Shown here piece by piece: positions 9,827 to 19,343 of a stretch of DNA of 39,030 nt (the first letter of the stretch is position 1; every line of letters starts with the position of its first letter). Both the position numbers and the translations under genes were made by a program. Origin of the DNA: Algoriphagus sp. (GTDB lineage: Bacteria > Bacteroidota > Bacteroidia > Cytophagales > Cyclobacteriaceae); NCBI RefSeq assembly GCF_029254265.1, contig NZ_JAQWXX010000092.1:1-39030 (forward strand), written 5' to 3'. Below the pieces are notes generated by a model that saw only the letters and a program-made list of their open reading frames with translations, was not told where the DNA came from and made no database searches.

Positions 9827-9861
9827 ATTTGAGTGAAGGTTTTTGGGTTTCTTTCCCCTAC

Positions 9862-10236
9862 TTATCTTTCTTTACCTTTCACCACCAAATACCAATCACC
9901 TTCCAGTTTCAAATACCCAAAATCATAGCAAAACATATATTGACTTCCTTTTTTGGTCTCGTAACTGTGGGTAAAATATTTAAATTGAAAGCCCTGGAAT
10001 AATAATTTATCTTTTGTGGTCTTTCCAAGCTCCTCTCCTGACGGAATGATAGACTCTAGGATATTCCGGTTCTTTTTGAGCGCGTGATTGATATTGCGGA
10101 TTAAATTGTTGCTGGTCGAATTTTGCTGATTGTTGTACGCATTTCGGCAAGAATCATCACAAAACTTCTTATCAACTCTTCCCCGAATGGAATTTCCGCA
10201 TTGTAGACAGGTTCTTTGTTCTGTTGGCATATTCAA
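9862..10236 (-). CDS. Zinc-ribbon protein of unknown function
   Basis: The 124-residue product has an N-terminal zinc-binding motif with C10-x2-C13 and C26-x3-C30 (RTCLQCG ... KKFCDDSCRNAY), like the zinc ribbons often found in small Bacteroidota proteins. A basic, Asn-rich linker follows, then a C-terminal segment with several aromatic residues (FQFKYFTHSY, YMFCYDFGYL) ending in a strand-rich tail. Met3 (MPTEQ) is an alternative start. It lies 35 bp upstream of the DbpA-like helicase gene in the same direction, so an RNA-related role is possible, but nothing in the sequence proves it. Confidence 0.7.
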   Translation of the reverse strand: MNMPTEQRTCLQCGNSIRGRVDKKFCDDSCRNAYNNQQNSTSNNLIRNINHALKKNRNILESIIPSGEELGKTTKDKLLFQGFQFKYFTHSYETKKGSQYMFCYDFGYLKLEGDWYLVVKGKER

Positions 10237-10254
10237 AAAAATTTTAAATGAATT

Positions 10255-10297
10255 TAGGGAATTAGTTTGAAATTAAATATTCCAAACCAATTCCCTA
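10255..10297 (-). terminator. Hairpin terminator downstream of the PQQ dehydrogenase gene
   Basis: Arms TAGGGAATTAGTTTG (10255-10269) and CAAACCAATTCCCTA (10283-10297) pair almost fully. On the minus strand the hairpin follows the stop of the 10318-12978 gene and is followed within about 10 nt by a run of seven T (10235-10241), so it should end that transcript just before the zinc-ribbon gene. Confidence 0.65.
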
Positions 10298-10317
10298 GTC
10301 ATTTTTTTAAAAATTTC

Positions 10318-12978
10318 CTACCTATTGAATTTCAGACTATTCAACTGTAGGGTATTCCAAATCGAAACATCCTGATCGGCTCTGAAAACCAAATAAATAT
10401 CCCCCACAAAATCTGTCGACTCAATTGGCATTTCTACCGTAAACCAACCTCCTTTTGCACCATTAGGCCGGCTTGCTTTGCTTAGTTTTTCGGTTGTTCC
10501 AAGGAGTTTTCCATTTGGACTTCCCGATCTAAGCTCCAATTTCCCTCCGGTATTCGTTGGGTCAATTTCTAAAGATATTCTGGTAATCTGATTCAAATCT
10601 ATGTTCTGCAGCATCAACCAAGAATCATCAGCAGTATATTTCACAAAGCTGACGTTCTCGCCATTAGCTCTGGCTGCATCTTTTAATTGATCGGCATTGG
10701 AAGCCATCACTTTTGGATTCCGAATCATAAGTTGACTAGTAGTAGTCAATGGACCAATGCCATTTGCACCTTTATCCGTGTAGCTTGCCTGTACTAAATA
10801 GTATCCTTCTGGGGATGTCTGATTTTCCATTTGGTATGTCCCTCTTACCGGAAGTTTTCCTCCACGATTAGGATCAGAAATACTGAGGATAAAGTCCACC
10901 ATTTCAGAGATTTGTTGATCTTCTAGGTGGGTATGACCCGGCATCACGCGTTCGCCCCATACTCCGCCACCACCATTTTTGATTTTATTGGTCAGATAAG
11001 CTTTTGCGTTTGCATCTCCTTTGTATTTCTCAGAAACAGCCGTATAGTCTGGGCCTACAGATTCATTGGCTATGGCATGGCAAGCCTTGCAGCCCGCTTG
11101 ATTGATATAAGTTTCCCCGATACTTAAGACTTCTTCTTCATGACCGGCTTTGATCAAATCATATCCTTCGATATAGGTAATTGTAAGATCTATGTCTGAT
11201 TCATCGACGCTACCGTCTTCGGAATCAGTCACATTCACCCCATAATCAATTGCTTCGTTTCCAAAATAAAAGCTTCGATTTCCTTTCCAGTCAATCTGAA
11301 CAATCGGCGGTTGATTACCTACTTTGATTTCGATAATCGCCAAACTGCTTTCTCCACTCTTATCAGTAGCTGTCAATTTCACTGGATAGGTTCCAGCTTT
11401 TTCGAAGGTAAATGAAGGGTTTGCTTCACTCAATTTTCCCCCATCAACTCCAAAGTCCCATTCGTAAGTGATCCCATCCTCCGGATCTGGATCAAAAGTA
11501 CCCTCAGATGAAAACTCAACTTTCAGTGGCGCTGCCCCCACTTTTTTATCTGCCGATATTTTCACTTGGGGTGCTCGATTGCCTTCGGCAAAAACAATTC
11601 TATAAAGACCTGAATCATCATTTTGAGCTCTCCAATAGGTACCGTATTCGAGCATATAAAGCGACCCATCTTTAGCAAATTGCATATCGACTGGCTTATC
11701 AAATACGGTTGACGGCATGAATCGCTCCATGGTATCGTACTCATAATTCTCCGTCAGACTGACCGTGAAAATCCAGTTTCGCATCCAGTCGAAAATGAAA
11801 ACTTTTCCATTGTAATAACCTGGAAATCTCACATCTGATTTTTCATAATCCTCGCGGTAATAAACAGGGCCAGCCATTGCATTTCTGCCTCCTTCATCCA
11901 GCATCGGAAATTCTTCTGATGGACCATATGGATACCAAATCAAGGCTGAGGTTGCAGGTGGTAGAATTTCAACTCCAGTATTATTTGGAGAAGTATTCTT
12001 GGGCGCCTTTGGGTCAAATTCATAAAGACTTTCCTGCTTTTCAAAGTCATATTTCCAATAGGGCTTGTTATTCCCTACAAAATAAGGCCAGCCAAAATAT
12101 CCTGCTTTTGTGGCCAAATTGATTTCGTCATGTCCTTTCGGGCCACGTCTCATCGAATCCATCGCTGCATCAGGTCCTACTTCACCCCAAAAAAGGTTAC
12201 CATTCCGCTGATCAATGGAGATTCGGTAAGGATTTCGATTTCCTTTGACATAGATTTCCGGACGAGTATTTGGAGTACCTACCGGCCAAAGATTTCCTTC
12301 AGGAATAGAGTAAGTCCCATCTGACTCAGGCTTGATTCGGATGATCGAACCACGCAAATCATTTGAATTTCCTGAGCTACGTTGCGCATCCACATTCTCA
12401 GGTCTTCCAGTTCTCTCATCGATAGGATTGTAATTATCGGATTCAAACGGGGTGGTGTCGTCTCCCATGGACAAATAGAGATTCCCCTTTCCATCAAATT
12501 CAAGCGATCCTCCAGAGTGGCAACAGCCTCTAAATACCGGAACTTCCAACATGATCTTCTCGGAATTAACATCCAACAGATTTTCTTTGAAATCAAATCT
12601 AGAAAGACGATTGATTGATGGTCCTCCTGCAGGGGCATAATAGAGATAAATCCAGTTATTTGTCGAGAAATTCGGATCCTTCGCCAATCCCAACAAGCCA
12701 TCTTCTCCATCAGGGTAAACATCCAGTTCCCCTACCTCAATTGTTTCAGCGGAAGCCGCTTGATAAAGTTTCAATTTCCCATTTCGCTCAATAAATAGTA
12801 CATCTCCATTATCAAGCACTTCAAGTTCCATGGGCTCATTGAGCCCTTCCACCAATGGGATTTTGGTGAATCTGCTTTCCTCCGGTTTTACTGTTGCAAA
12901 GGGATCGATTGATTCTTGTTTGGTACAACTCCATAAACTCACACAGCACAATGCTATCAACAGAAGCGATTTTCTCAT
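10318..12978 (-). CDS. PQQ-type sugar dehydrogenase lipoprotein with PKD, cytochrome c and CBM-like domains
   Basis: The 886-residue protein starts with a lipobox signal (LWSC near residue 18). Residues about 30-470 form a six-bladed beta-propeller of the soluble glucose/sorbosone dehydrogenase type (GLLGLAKDPNF, GGSLEFDGKGNLYLSMGD, GNRNPYRISID). A PKD domain follows (about 483-551, YEWDFGVDGG and AGTYPVKLTATD), then a class I cytochrome c (about 612-700) with heme motif CKACH near residue 629 and the Met ligand in RVMPGHTHL, then a C-terminal beta-sandwich (about 755-886) resembling family 6 carbohydrate-binding modules. The expected reaction is oxidation of a sugar, with electrons passed from PQQ through the fused heme to the respiratory chain. 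PQQ use is family knowledge, and the sugar is unknown. The upstream start MRKSLL fits the signal peptide. Confidence 0.88.
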   Translation of the reverse strand: MRKSLLLIALCCVSLWSCTKQESIDPFATVKPEESRFTKIPLVEGLNEPMELEVLDNGDVLFIERNGKLKLYQAASAETIEVGELDVYPDGEDGLLGLAKDPNFSTNNWIYLYYAPAGGPSINRLSRFDFKENLLDVNSEKIMLEVPVFRGCCHSGGSLEFDGKGNLYLSMGDDTTPFESDNYNPIDERTGRPENVDAQRSSGNSNDLRGSIIRIKPESDGTYSIPEGNLWPVGTPNTRPEIYVKGNRNPYRISIDQRNGNLFWGEVGPDAAMDSMRRGPKGHDEINLATKAGYFGWPYFVGNNKPYWKYDFEKQESLYEFDPKAPKNTSPNNTGVEILPPATSALIWYPYGPSEEFPMLDEGGRNAMAGPVYYREDYEKSDVRFPGYYNGKVFIFDWMRNWIFTVSLTENYEYDTMERFMPSTVFDKPVDMQFAKDGSLYMLEYGTYWRAQNDDSGLYRIVFAEGNRAPQVKISADKKVGAAPLKVEFSSEGTFDPDPEDGITYEWDFGVDGGKLSEANPSFTFEKAGTYPVKLTATDKSGESSLAIIEIKVGNQPPIVQIDWKGNRSFYFGNEAIDYGVNVTDSEDGSVDESDIDLTITYIEGYDLIKAGHEEEVLSIGETYINQAGCKACHAIANESVGPDYTAVSEKYKGDANAKAYLTNKIKNGGGGVWGERVMPGHTHLEDQQISEMVDFILSISDPNRGGKLPVRGTYQMENQTSPEGYYLVQASYTDKGANGIGPLTTTSQLMIRNPKVMASNADQLKDAARANGENVSFVKYTADDSWLMLQNIDLNQITRISLEIDPTNTGGKLELRSGSPNGKLLGTTEKLSKASRPNGAKGGWFTVEMPIESTDFVGDIYLVFRADQDVSIWNTLQLNSLKFNR

Positions 12979-13091
12979 TGGGTTATTAGGTTATTTTGAA
13001 ACCCTTAATATAAAGAAAGACACTTGCTTATAAATCACATTGGTATGAATGGTCGTATTACGATAATCAATGTAAATTTCCCAAAAACAAC

Positions 13092-15968
13092 TTACCTCCC
13101 GCAGATCTCTTTATAGGTACAATACTCACATTTTTTCAAATCATCTGTTTGATCAAAAGGAACATCAGGATTGTAGATATCCTCCAAAAGTGACTTCAAA
13201 CCCGCTTTATATTCATCTTCAAACTTCCTGTAGTCATTTACTTCTACTCCTTCTTTTCTTGGCAGTTTGAGTTGTAAGTAAGGATTGAAATCGTCTCCAA
13301 ACATTTCCCTCAAATTGAAAATCGCAGGTTTGAGAGGCAAGGTGTTTTCCGGATTAGTTGCCTGATAGATCAAGCCATAGAACATGGTTTGCATGGCGGC
13401 TTTATTCCGAGATTTGTGCTCACGATCAAAAAGCGATTCCACATCAGGAAAAGTCTTATTGTCCTGACCTGATTTATAATCGATCAACCTAACTGAACCA
13501 CTCTGCTCATCCACCCGATCAATAATACCTTTCAATGAAACTGTTTGATTTCCTGAGGCCGTTTTGATTTCCAATTCCGCAGTATACTTTTTCTCTTTTT
13601 CCAGAGAAATCAATTTAAATGGAGCCGAGGCCTCGTCGATTTTCAAAATCTGGTGCAAGTATTTCTGAAGCACATCTCTGGCAATCGCCATTTGACCATT
13701 CAGCTTCGTATCTGCTTCACCCTCCAAGTGGTAAAACTTACGAATGGCTTTTTCAATTGCTGGAAACACCCAGTTCTTACTCAAATCCTCAAAATCTGAT
13801 TTTTCCAGAAAGTTCCTTTTCTTTCGATTCGCAAAATCCAGGTATAAAAACTCCATGCTGTAGTGCGCAAGATTTCCAAAAACTGCGGCATCTATTTCCT
13901 CACTCACTTCCTCCTTCTCCTGAATATTTGCAAGATACTGTAAGTAAAATTTCAGCCTACAATCCAAGAACACACTTAAAGCAGAAGGCGAAAAGGAAGT
14001 CTTTGATTGCCCACTCTCATCGATCAGGTACTTATCCAGCAAACTTAAAACTTCACTATTCTTTTGGATAGTAATTGCTTCAGGAGATTTCTGATCTATT
14101 GGAATAAAAATCACCTCTTCTTCAATTTCTCTTCCAAGCTCCACCCCCATTTGCTGCATGTATCGGCTCTTCTCTCCCGCTTTTCCTTGATCAGAAGCCG
14201 TGGTGTAAATCATATGAACCTCCTCGGCACTATGCAAAAGTCGATAGAATGTATAGGCATAGATCGAGTCATTTTGTTCCTGCACAGGTAATCCAAAGGC
14301 TTTCCGGATATTAAACGGGATCATAGAATTCAGACCTGCGGAGGGTGGAAAGCTATCCTCATTCATATTGCAAATGATCACTCGCTTAAAATCAAGGTTT
14401 CTGGATTCTAGTACCCCCATGATCTGTAAACCCAGAAGTGGCTCCCCTTCAAAAGGCAATTTGACTTCTCGGAAAATCTGACGAAAAAGTCGTATAAAAA
14501 ACTCCCGATTGATGGTAAGAATATCCTGACCTGTAAAAATCTCCCGCAACCGGGTTAATTGCTTGAAACATTGATAGAGGTAGGAACGCTGCAATGGCTC
14601 GTCTTCCAATCGCTCTGCCAACGCCTCCATCAAATTGGCCAGATAAGGGAAAAGGGAATCATTTTCCAATTTTTGGAAGATCAGTTGATACAGCTCTCCT
14701 CCTTGGTGCAGCTTTTCTGCCGAAATGTAAATCTGATTAAAGAGTTGCATTTCAGCCATCAATTGCTCTGCAAAGCCTGGGTTTACACTTTTTAGATAAA
14801 TCGAGCTCAATAGATTTTTAACGGCCGAGTGATAGAACAAAAGCTTTCCATCTTCCACTTTGAGGTATCGCTGCATTTCAAGCACTGCTTCCAAGAAGGA
14901 GTAAACAGGTGCATTTTTCACTGGATATCCCATGGTGACATTCACCTTATTTACCTGCTCCGGTAAGGTATGAAGGATAGGAAAAAGCATCTGCTCATCT
15001 GGCAAAATCACCACGGTCTCTTCCCAAGCTTCTCCAGTGGGGATTTTCTCCAAAATCGAAGCTACCAAATTCGCCTGATTGGTCTTCAGAGGTGTTGCAT
15101 ATGTCTTAATCCTTGCATTTCGATCCTCAATCTGAGTGGGAATGTGTTCTGGAAACGTAAGTCCAAAAATCTTGTCCTTTTGATAGTCACGGAAAAACAA
15201 ACCTGCCTCCTGAACTTTATCCTCTAAATAATATGCATCTATGTCCCAGTAAATCTTTGCGCCAAAAGCTGTAATGTAATGTTTGATCAATGCCTCTTCT
15301 GTTCCTGTAAATGCATTAAAGCCAATAAAATGATGCACTTTCTCTGGGCGGGGAATGGAATCCAGAGACTCAGCAACTTTTCGATACAGCATGCCAGAAT
15401 ACGCCAAACCTGAAACTGCCAAAGAAGCCTGGAAACTGGTATAAAGCGGACTTAGCAATTGCCAAAACTTCAAAAACTTCTCCTGATGATCTCTATCCTG
15501 ACGAACAAAAGAGGACCAAAATTGCTTTATCAAGGCTACTTGACTCTCGTTCAAAAAACTTAAGTCAGACTCCAACTCCTTGATTTCTGACAAATGATGA
15601 TAGAGTTTACTCGCATTCGCAAGGAATTGATCCACATCATTGAAATCTTTCAAGATCATTTCGCCCCAAAAATAAAACCGATCAAAGGTTTCTGCTTCAG
15701 GATTGAGATCCTGATAAACTCTATACAATTCAAATATCAAGGTCAGATCATCCGCAGGACGATTTCCTGCCAAATCATAGAATATCTCCTCAATCGTCTT
15801 CACCTCGGGCATCCAGGTAGGTTCGCTGATCAGACTTCCCAGATGCTGGGTAAAAAACAATCCGGCCCGTCGATTCGGCAAAACCACGGTGAGCTTTTGA
15901 AGATCAACTCCACTTTCGAGGATCTCTTTGGCAGTATTTCTTAAAAAACTATGCATAAACTTCTTCAA
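13092..15968 (-). CDS. addB: AddB-like nuclease/inactive helicase subunit
   Basis: The 958-residue protein keeps the overall AddB layout: an N-terminal helicase-like region without a Walker A motif (TVVLPNRRAGLFF near the start) and a C-terminal PD-(D/E)XK nuclease with GIIDRVDE and LIDYKSGQD (about residue 829). Four cysteines typical of the AddB iron-sulfur staple are present: one in FLDCRLKFYLQYL (about 671) and C947, C950 and C956 in the closing CEYCTYKEICGR. With the upstream AddA-like helicase it should process double-strand breaks for RecA loading. Its start overlaps the end of the addA-like gene by 20 bp, indicating translational coupling; Met5 is an alternative start. Confidence 0.88.
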   Translation of the reverse strand: MKKFMHSFLRNTAKEILESGVDLQKLTVVLPNRRAGLFFTQHLGSLISEPTWMPEVKTIEEIFYDLAGNRPADDLTLIFELYRVYQDLNPEAETFDRFYFWGEMILKDFNDVDQFLANASKLYHHLSEIKELESDLSFLNESQVALIKQFWSSFVRQDRDHQEKFLKFWQLLSPLYTSFQASLAVSGLAYSGMLYRKVAESLDSIPRPEKVHHFIGFNAFTGTEEALIKHYITAFGAKIYWDIDAYYLEDKVQEAGLFFRDYQKDKIFGLTFPEHIPTQIEDRNARIKTYATPLKTNQANLVASILEKIPTGEAWEETVVILPDEQMLFPILHTLPEQVNKVNVTMGYPVKNAPVYSFLEAVLEMQRYLKVEDGKLLFYHSAVKNLLSSIYLKSVNPGFAEQLMAEMQLFNQIYISAEKLHQGGELYQLIFQKLENDSLFPYLANLMEALAERLEDEPLQRSYLYQCFKQLTRLREIFTGQDILTINREFFIRLFRQIFREVKLPFEGEPLLGLQIMGVLESRNLDFKRVIICNMNEDSFPPSAGLNSMIPFNIRKAFGLPVQEQNDSIYAYTFYRLLHSAEEVHMIYTTASDQGKAGEKSRYMQQMGVELGREIEEEVIFIPIDQKSPEAITIQKNSEVLSLLDKYLIDESGQSKTSFSPSALSVFLDCRLKFYLQYLANIQEKEEVSEEIDAAVFGNLAHYSMEFLYLDFANRKKRNFLEKSDFEDLSKNWVFPAIEKAIRKFYHLEGEADTKLNGQMAIARDVLQKYLHQILKIDEASAPFKLISLEKEKKYTAELEIKTASGNQTVSLKGIIDRVDEQSGSVRLIDYKSGQDNKTFPDVESLFDREHKSRNKAAMQTMFYGLIYQATNPENTLPLKPAIFNLREMFGDDFNPYLQLKLPRKEGVEVNDYRKFEDEYKAGLKSLLEDIYNPDVPFDQTDDLKKCEYCTYKEICGR

Positions 15969-18900
15969 TAACTCCAGTTTCTAAATAACATAAATAGCCT
16001 TTACATGGCTTTTGGGCTAGTTTAGAAACCAATCCCATACATTCTCTGACTTGATCTGCATAGCGACTATGAGCTTCACCAGTTTTAAAATCGACAATCA
16101 ACCCTCCCTTTTCATTTAATATTATTCGATCCGGTCGTTTCTGCTTTCCGCCGGGAAGAAGAATTCCTTGCTCGGCCAAGAGAATCCCCGTGGTTCCAAA
16201 CCATGAAGCGAAAAGCGGATCTGTAAACAGATGGTCTAATTGTCGCTCCACGAGTTGCTTTTCTTCTTCGTTCAATCTTCCTTCAAAATAAAATGCCTGC
16301 AAATTCTGCATGGCAGAATCTTTATCTGCAGATAGCTCAAGGATCTCATGCACGATCAATCCAAACTTCTGCTTCTTCCGCTGTTCCATTCCTTCTACAG
16401 AAAAGTCCACAGCATACTTCTTAAGTGTCAATACTTCAGACCAATTTTTATAAGCCCAACGAAGTTCAGGCGACTTTTTGAGATGAAGTATTTTCTCCTG
16501 ACTTTCAGGCCAATCACCAAATTCAAATATTTTTGACTCTGGGTCATACCACGAAATCAAACTCAAATTAGAGGCTGGATCGGTATGAGACTGAACCAAT
16601 TGCTGGAGCTGAACTTCTATCGAATTTTGAGATTTTATATTCTCCTTGTAAGGAATAAAGCCAAAAAACACATCCTCTGCCCTAGTTAGAGCAACATAAA
16701 GCATATTCAAACTGTCCAAATAGGCCATCGTGGCTTCTTCAGAATACGTATCGCTAAAGTCTGAATTCGCCAGATCCCCGTTAAGTGTCAGCGGAATTAT
16801 AGCCGAAAGCCCCTTTTCATGGTCTTCAAATGGAGACCATACTACATTCCCCTTTCCTGTATCGAAAATTGTCCACTTGAGAAATGGCATCACCACAACC
16901 TTAAATTGTAGGCCCTTGGACTTGTGAATCGTCAGAATCCTCATGGCATTATGACCTTCGGGAATTTTAACGGTTCGCTTGGTTTGATTGATTTCCCACC
17001 ACTCAAGGAAGCTACTTAGATCTGCCCGGTTATTTGCTGTAAAGTCATAAACAGCTTCCTTGAATCCTGAGATATAAGCTTTCTCCAAACCCAATTCCAT
17101 CAAGCCTAGTACTTTGATCAGCTCCTCCAAAGCCTCCATTAGTGGCAACTGAAGCATTAAAGTCTCCTTTTCTTGAAAAGCTTTGACTTGTGCTTCCAAG
17201 AAAGCTGGCATTTTATCCAATGCAAAAAGCTCATGATCAATAGGTGCATCCATTAAAGCAGCTAAGTAGTACCACATGGTCTTGTACTGAACTTTATCAG
17301 CAGGATTTTGCAGGTACTTGAAGCCGGAAACCATAGCTTTCACCGATGCTGCTTTGTTCAGATACATGGATTCGTCCGAAAGCACATCGAAACTGTAAAC
17401 AGAGTCTGGGTTTTCGGCAGCATAATTCATCAGGCAATCCGCAATGGCCTCGCCCTCTGATTTTCTTCGGACCAAAAATGCGATATCCTCCAGCTCATAC
17501 CCATGATCCTGCAACTCCATGACTAGATCAGGTAATTTTGAAAGGACTACCTCATCAAACTTGCCTTCCTCCTCTTCACTTTTTGGATCGATGAATTCAA
17601 GCTTGACCTTTCCTTTGAAGTCAGACTTTTCTTTCTTAGGAGAAATTTTCTGGAAGGAGTCAGAATAGGCCTGAGAAAGAATTTGAGGATTTTCAACACA
17701 ATAACTCGAGCTCAAAACCTGCTCCATGGCCTGCGGTAAAGCCTTAAAAACAGCATTGTTGAAATTGATGATATTGGGGAGACTGCGAAAATTCGTATCC
17801 AAATTTTCCAATTGAATAATTTCCTTCCCAATATCATCCTCCACCTGCGAAAGCAATAATTTCATCTCTCCTCCCCGCCAGCGATAAATCGACTGCTTCA
17901 CATCTCCAACCAGCAAATTGGTTTGACCTTGCCCAAGCGAGTTTTCTAGCAATGGCTTGAAACTATCCCACTGAAAACCTGAAGTATCCTGAAATTCATC
18001 GATCAGGTAGTTTTTGTACTGATTACCGACTTTCTCATAGATGAAAGGCGTATCATTTCCTTTAGTGATTTCCTTTAGAAATTCATTAGCATCCGAAATG
18101 AGGAGTATGTTTTCCTCGTCTTTGATCAGTGTAAGTTCATCGAGAAGATTTCTAAAAACCCCATAGACATAGCTGTTTTTGGCAATCGCTTGCAGCGTGT
18201 TCCACTTAGTAGTCAATGCTATTGTTTGATGCAAAATCTGATTCAAGCCTTGATCATAAGCAGCTGAAATCGCATCGATTTGCTTACTAGATTTCGAAAA
18301 CCAAGCATCTGGATTATCAATTTTACCTAGCTGAGCATCTGAAAGAATTGGAAATGGTTGATTTCTATCACCGAATTTTTCGAAAAGCTTAGCAAAAGAT
18401 CTGGAACCTCCAGCAAAATCAGTCCATTCCAAACTATTTGAAATCCGTATCAAATCGGCCTGCTTTCCCAACTCTTTTGAAAGAGCGACAATCTCACTTT
18501 TTCGTTCTCGGACAAATGACTGGAGTAAAGTGATATTTTCTTTATCCTTCAAAAAATTTTTAATCTCAGGAGCATATTTCTTGAAATCTTCCTGAAAAAT
18601 CTGCTGTCCAAGACCGCGGATATTCCGTCTGATATCCCAGGATTTCCCATTTTGAATTTGCTCATAAGCGTAATCTACAAGCCATTTATGCAAAAATTCA
18701 TCCTCCATCACCAGCATTACTACCCGATCTACCACGCGCTCCAAAACAGCCAACTGATCCAATTCCACATCAAATTTGGCATTCAGATCTATCTCTCTGG
18801 CAAAAGCTCGAACCACCTTTTGAAAGAAGCTATCAATAGTACTTACCGAAAACCGGCCATAATCGTGAAGAATTGCAGTAAGAGTCTGCTGGGCTAAAAC

Positions 18901-19185
18901 CTTCAACCCAGACTCATCCACCCCAAGAGAAGACATTAACTCTCGATCCATTTTTTCGGAGGGATCAACATGATTTCGTAGTCTTTTCAACTCCGAAATA
19001 ATCCGCTCCTTCATCTCCTGAGTGGCTTTGTTGGTAAACGTCACTGCTAGGATTTGCTTAAAAGCATGTGAGCTTTGAAGGGCAAGCTTCAAATATTCCA
19101 GCGTAAGCGTATAGGTCTTGCCCGAACCGGCGGAAGATTTGTAAATGATGAAAGGTTTCTGATCCATAAAGAAAAAGTAAGGCAA
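15949..19185 (-). CDS. addA: AddA/RecB-like UvrD-family helicase-nuclease
   Basis: The 1,078-residue protein shows all SF1A helicase motifs: Walker A SSAGSGKT (residues 17-24), VTFTNKATQEM, motif II LIDEFQD, motif III VGDVKQSIYRWRGG, motif IV NFRSLPNI, motif V ILTIHKSKGLQF and motif VI LYVALTRAE. The C-terminal end has the RecB-type nuclease strand LIVDFKTGEAHSRYADQV. This is the DNA-translocating, end-resecting subunit of an AddAB-type exonuclease, partner of the AddB-like gene it overlaps. The start at 19185 adds MPYFFF in front of MDQKPF; Met7 (19167) is an equally good start, and neither has a strong ribosome binding site. The divergent GH67 gene starts 158 bp away. Confidence 0.9.
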   Translation of the reverse strand: MPYFFFMDQKPFIIYKSSAGSGKTYTLTLEYLKLALQSSHAFKQILAVTFTNKATQEMKERIISELKRLRNHVDPSEKMDRELMSSLGVDESGLKVLAQQTLTAILHDYGRFSVSTIDSFFQKVVRAFAREIDLNAKFDVELDQLAVLERVVDRVVMLVMEDEFLHKWLVDYAYEQIQNGKSWDIRRNIRGLGQQIFQEDFKKYAPEIKNFLKDKENITLLQSFVRERKSEIVALSKELGKQADLIRISNSLEWTDFAGGSRSFAKLFEKFGDRNQPFPILSDAQLGKIDNPDAWFSKSSKQIDAISAAYDQGLNQILHQTIALTTKWNTLQAIAKNSYVYGVFRNLLDELTLIKDEENILLISDANEFLKEITKGNDTPFIYEKVGNQYKNYLIDEFQDTSGFQWDSFKPLLENSLGQGQTNLLVGDVKQSIYRWRGGEMKLLLSQVEDDIGKEIIQLENLDTNFRSLPNIINFNNAVFKALPQAMEQVLSSSYCVENPQILSQAYSDSFQKISPKKEKSDFKGKVKLEFIDPKSEEEEGKFDEVVLSKLPDLVMELQDHGYELEDIAFLVRRKSEGEAIADCLMNYAAENPDSVYSFDVLSDESMYLNKAASVKAMVSGFKYLQNPADKVQYKTMWYYLAALMDAPIDHELFALDKMPAFLEAQVKAFQEKETLMLQLPLMEALEELIKVLGLMELGLEKAYISGFKEAVYDFTANNRADLSSFLEWWEINQTKRTVKIPEGHNAMRILTIHKSKGLQFKVVVMPFLKWTIFDTGKGNVVWSPFEDHEKGLSAIIPLTLNGDLANSDFSDTYSEEATMAYLDSLNMLYVALTRAEDVFFGFIPYKENIKSQNSIEVQLQQLVQSHTDPASNLSLISWYDPESKIFEFGDWPESQEKILHLKKSPELRWAYKNWSEVLTLKKYAVDFSVEGMEQRKKQKFGLIVHEILELSADKDSAMQNLQAFYFEGRLNEEEKQLVERQLDHLFTDPLFASWFGTTGILLAEQGILLPGGKQKRPDRIILNEKGGLIVDFKTGEAHSRYADQVRECMGLVSKLAQKPCKGYLCYLETGVIEEVYA

Positions 19186-19343
19186 CTAAGATAAGCAGGC
19201 ATATTTATTTAAAGCTCAAGAATAGTTTCGATTGACAAAAAATGTCGGATTTAAAGCCACACATCTTCCTAAGTTTCCTTTGGACTAGCGCTTATTTGAA
19301 ATACTGAAAATTCTTTTCCAACTTCCTTCCAAAATCAATTTCA

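Noticed and set aside
13619..14071. 150-codon open frame opposite the addB-like gene
   Set aside because: It lies wholly inside a well-supported nuclease gene on the other strand and its translation has no recognisable features.
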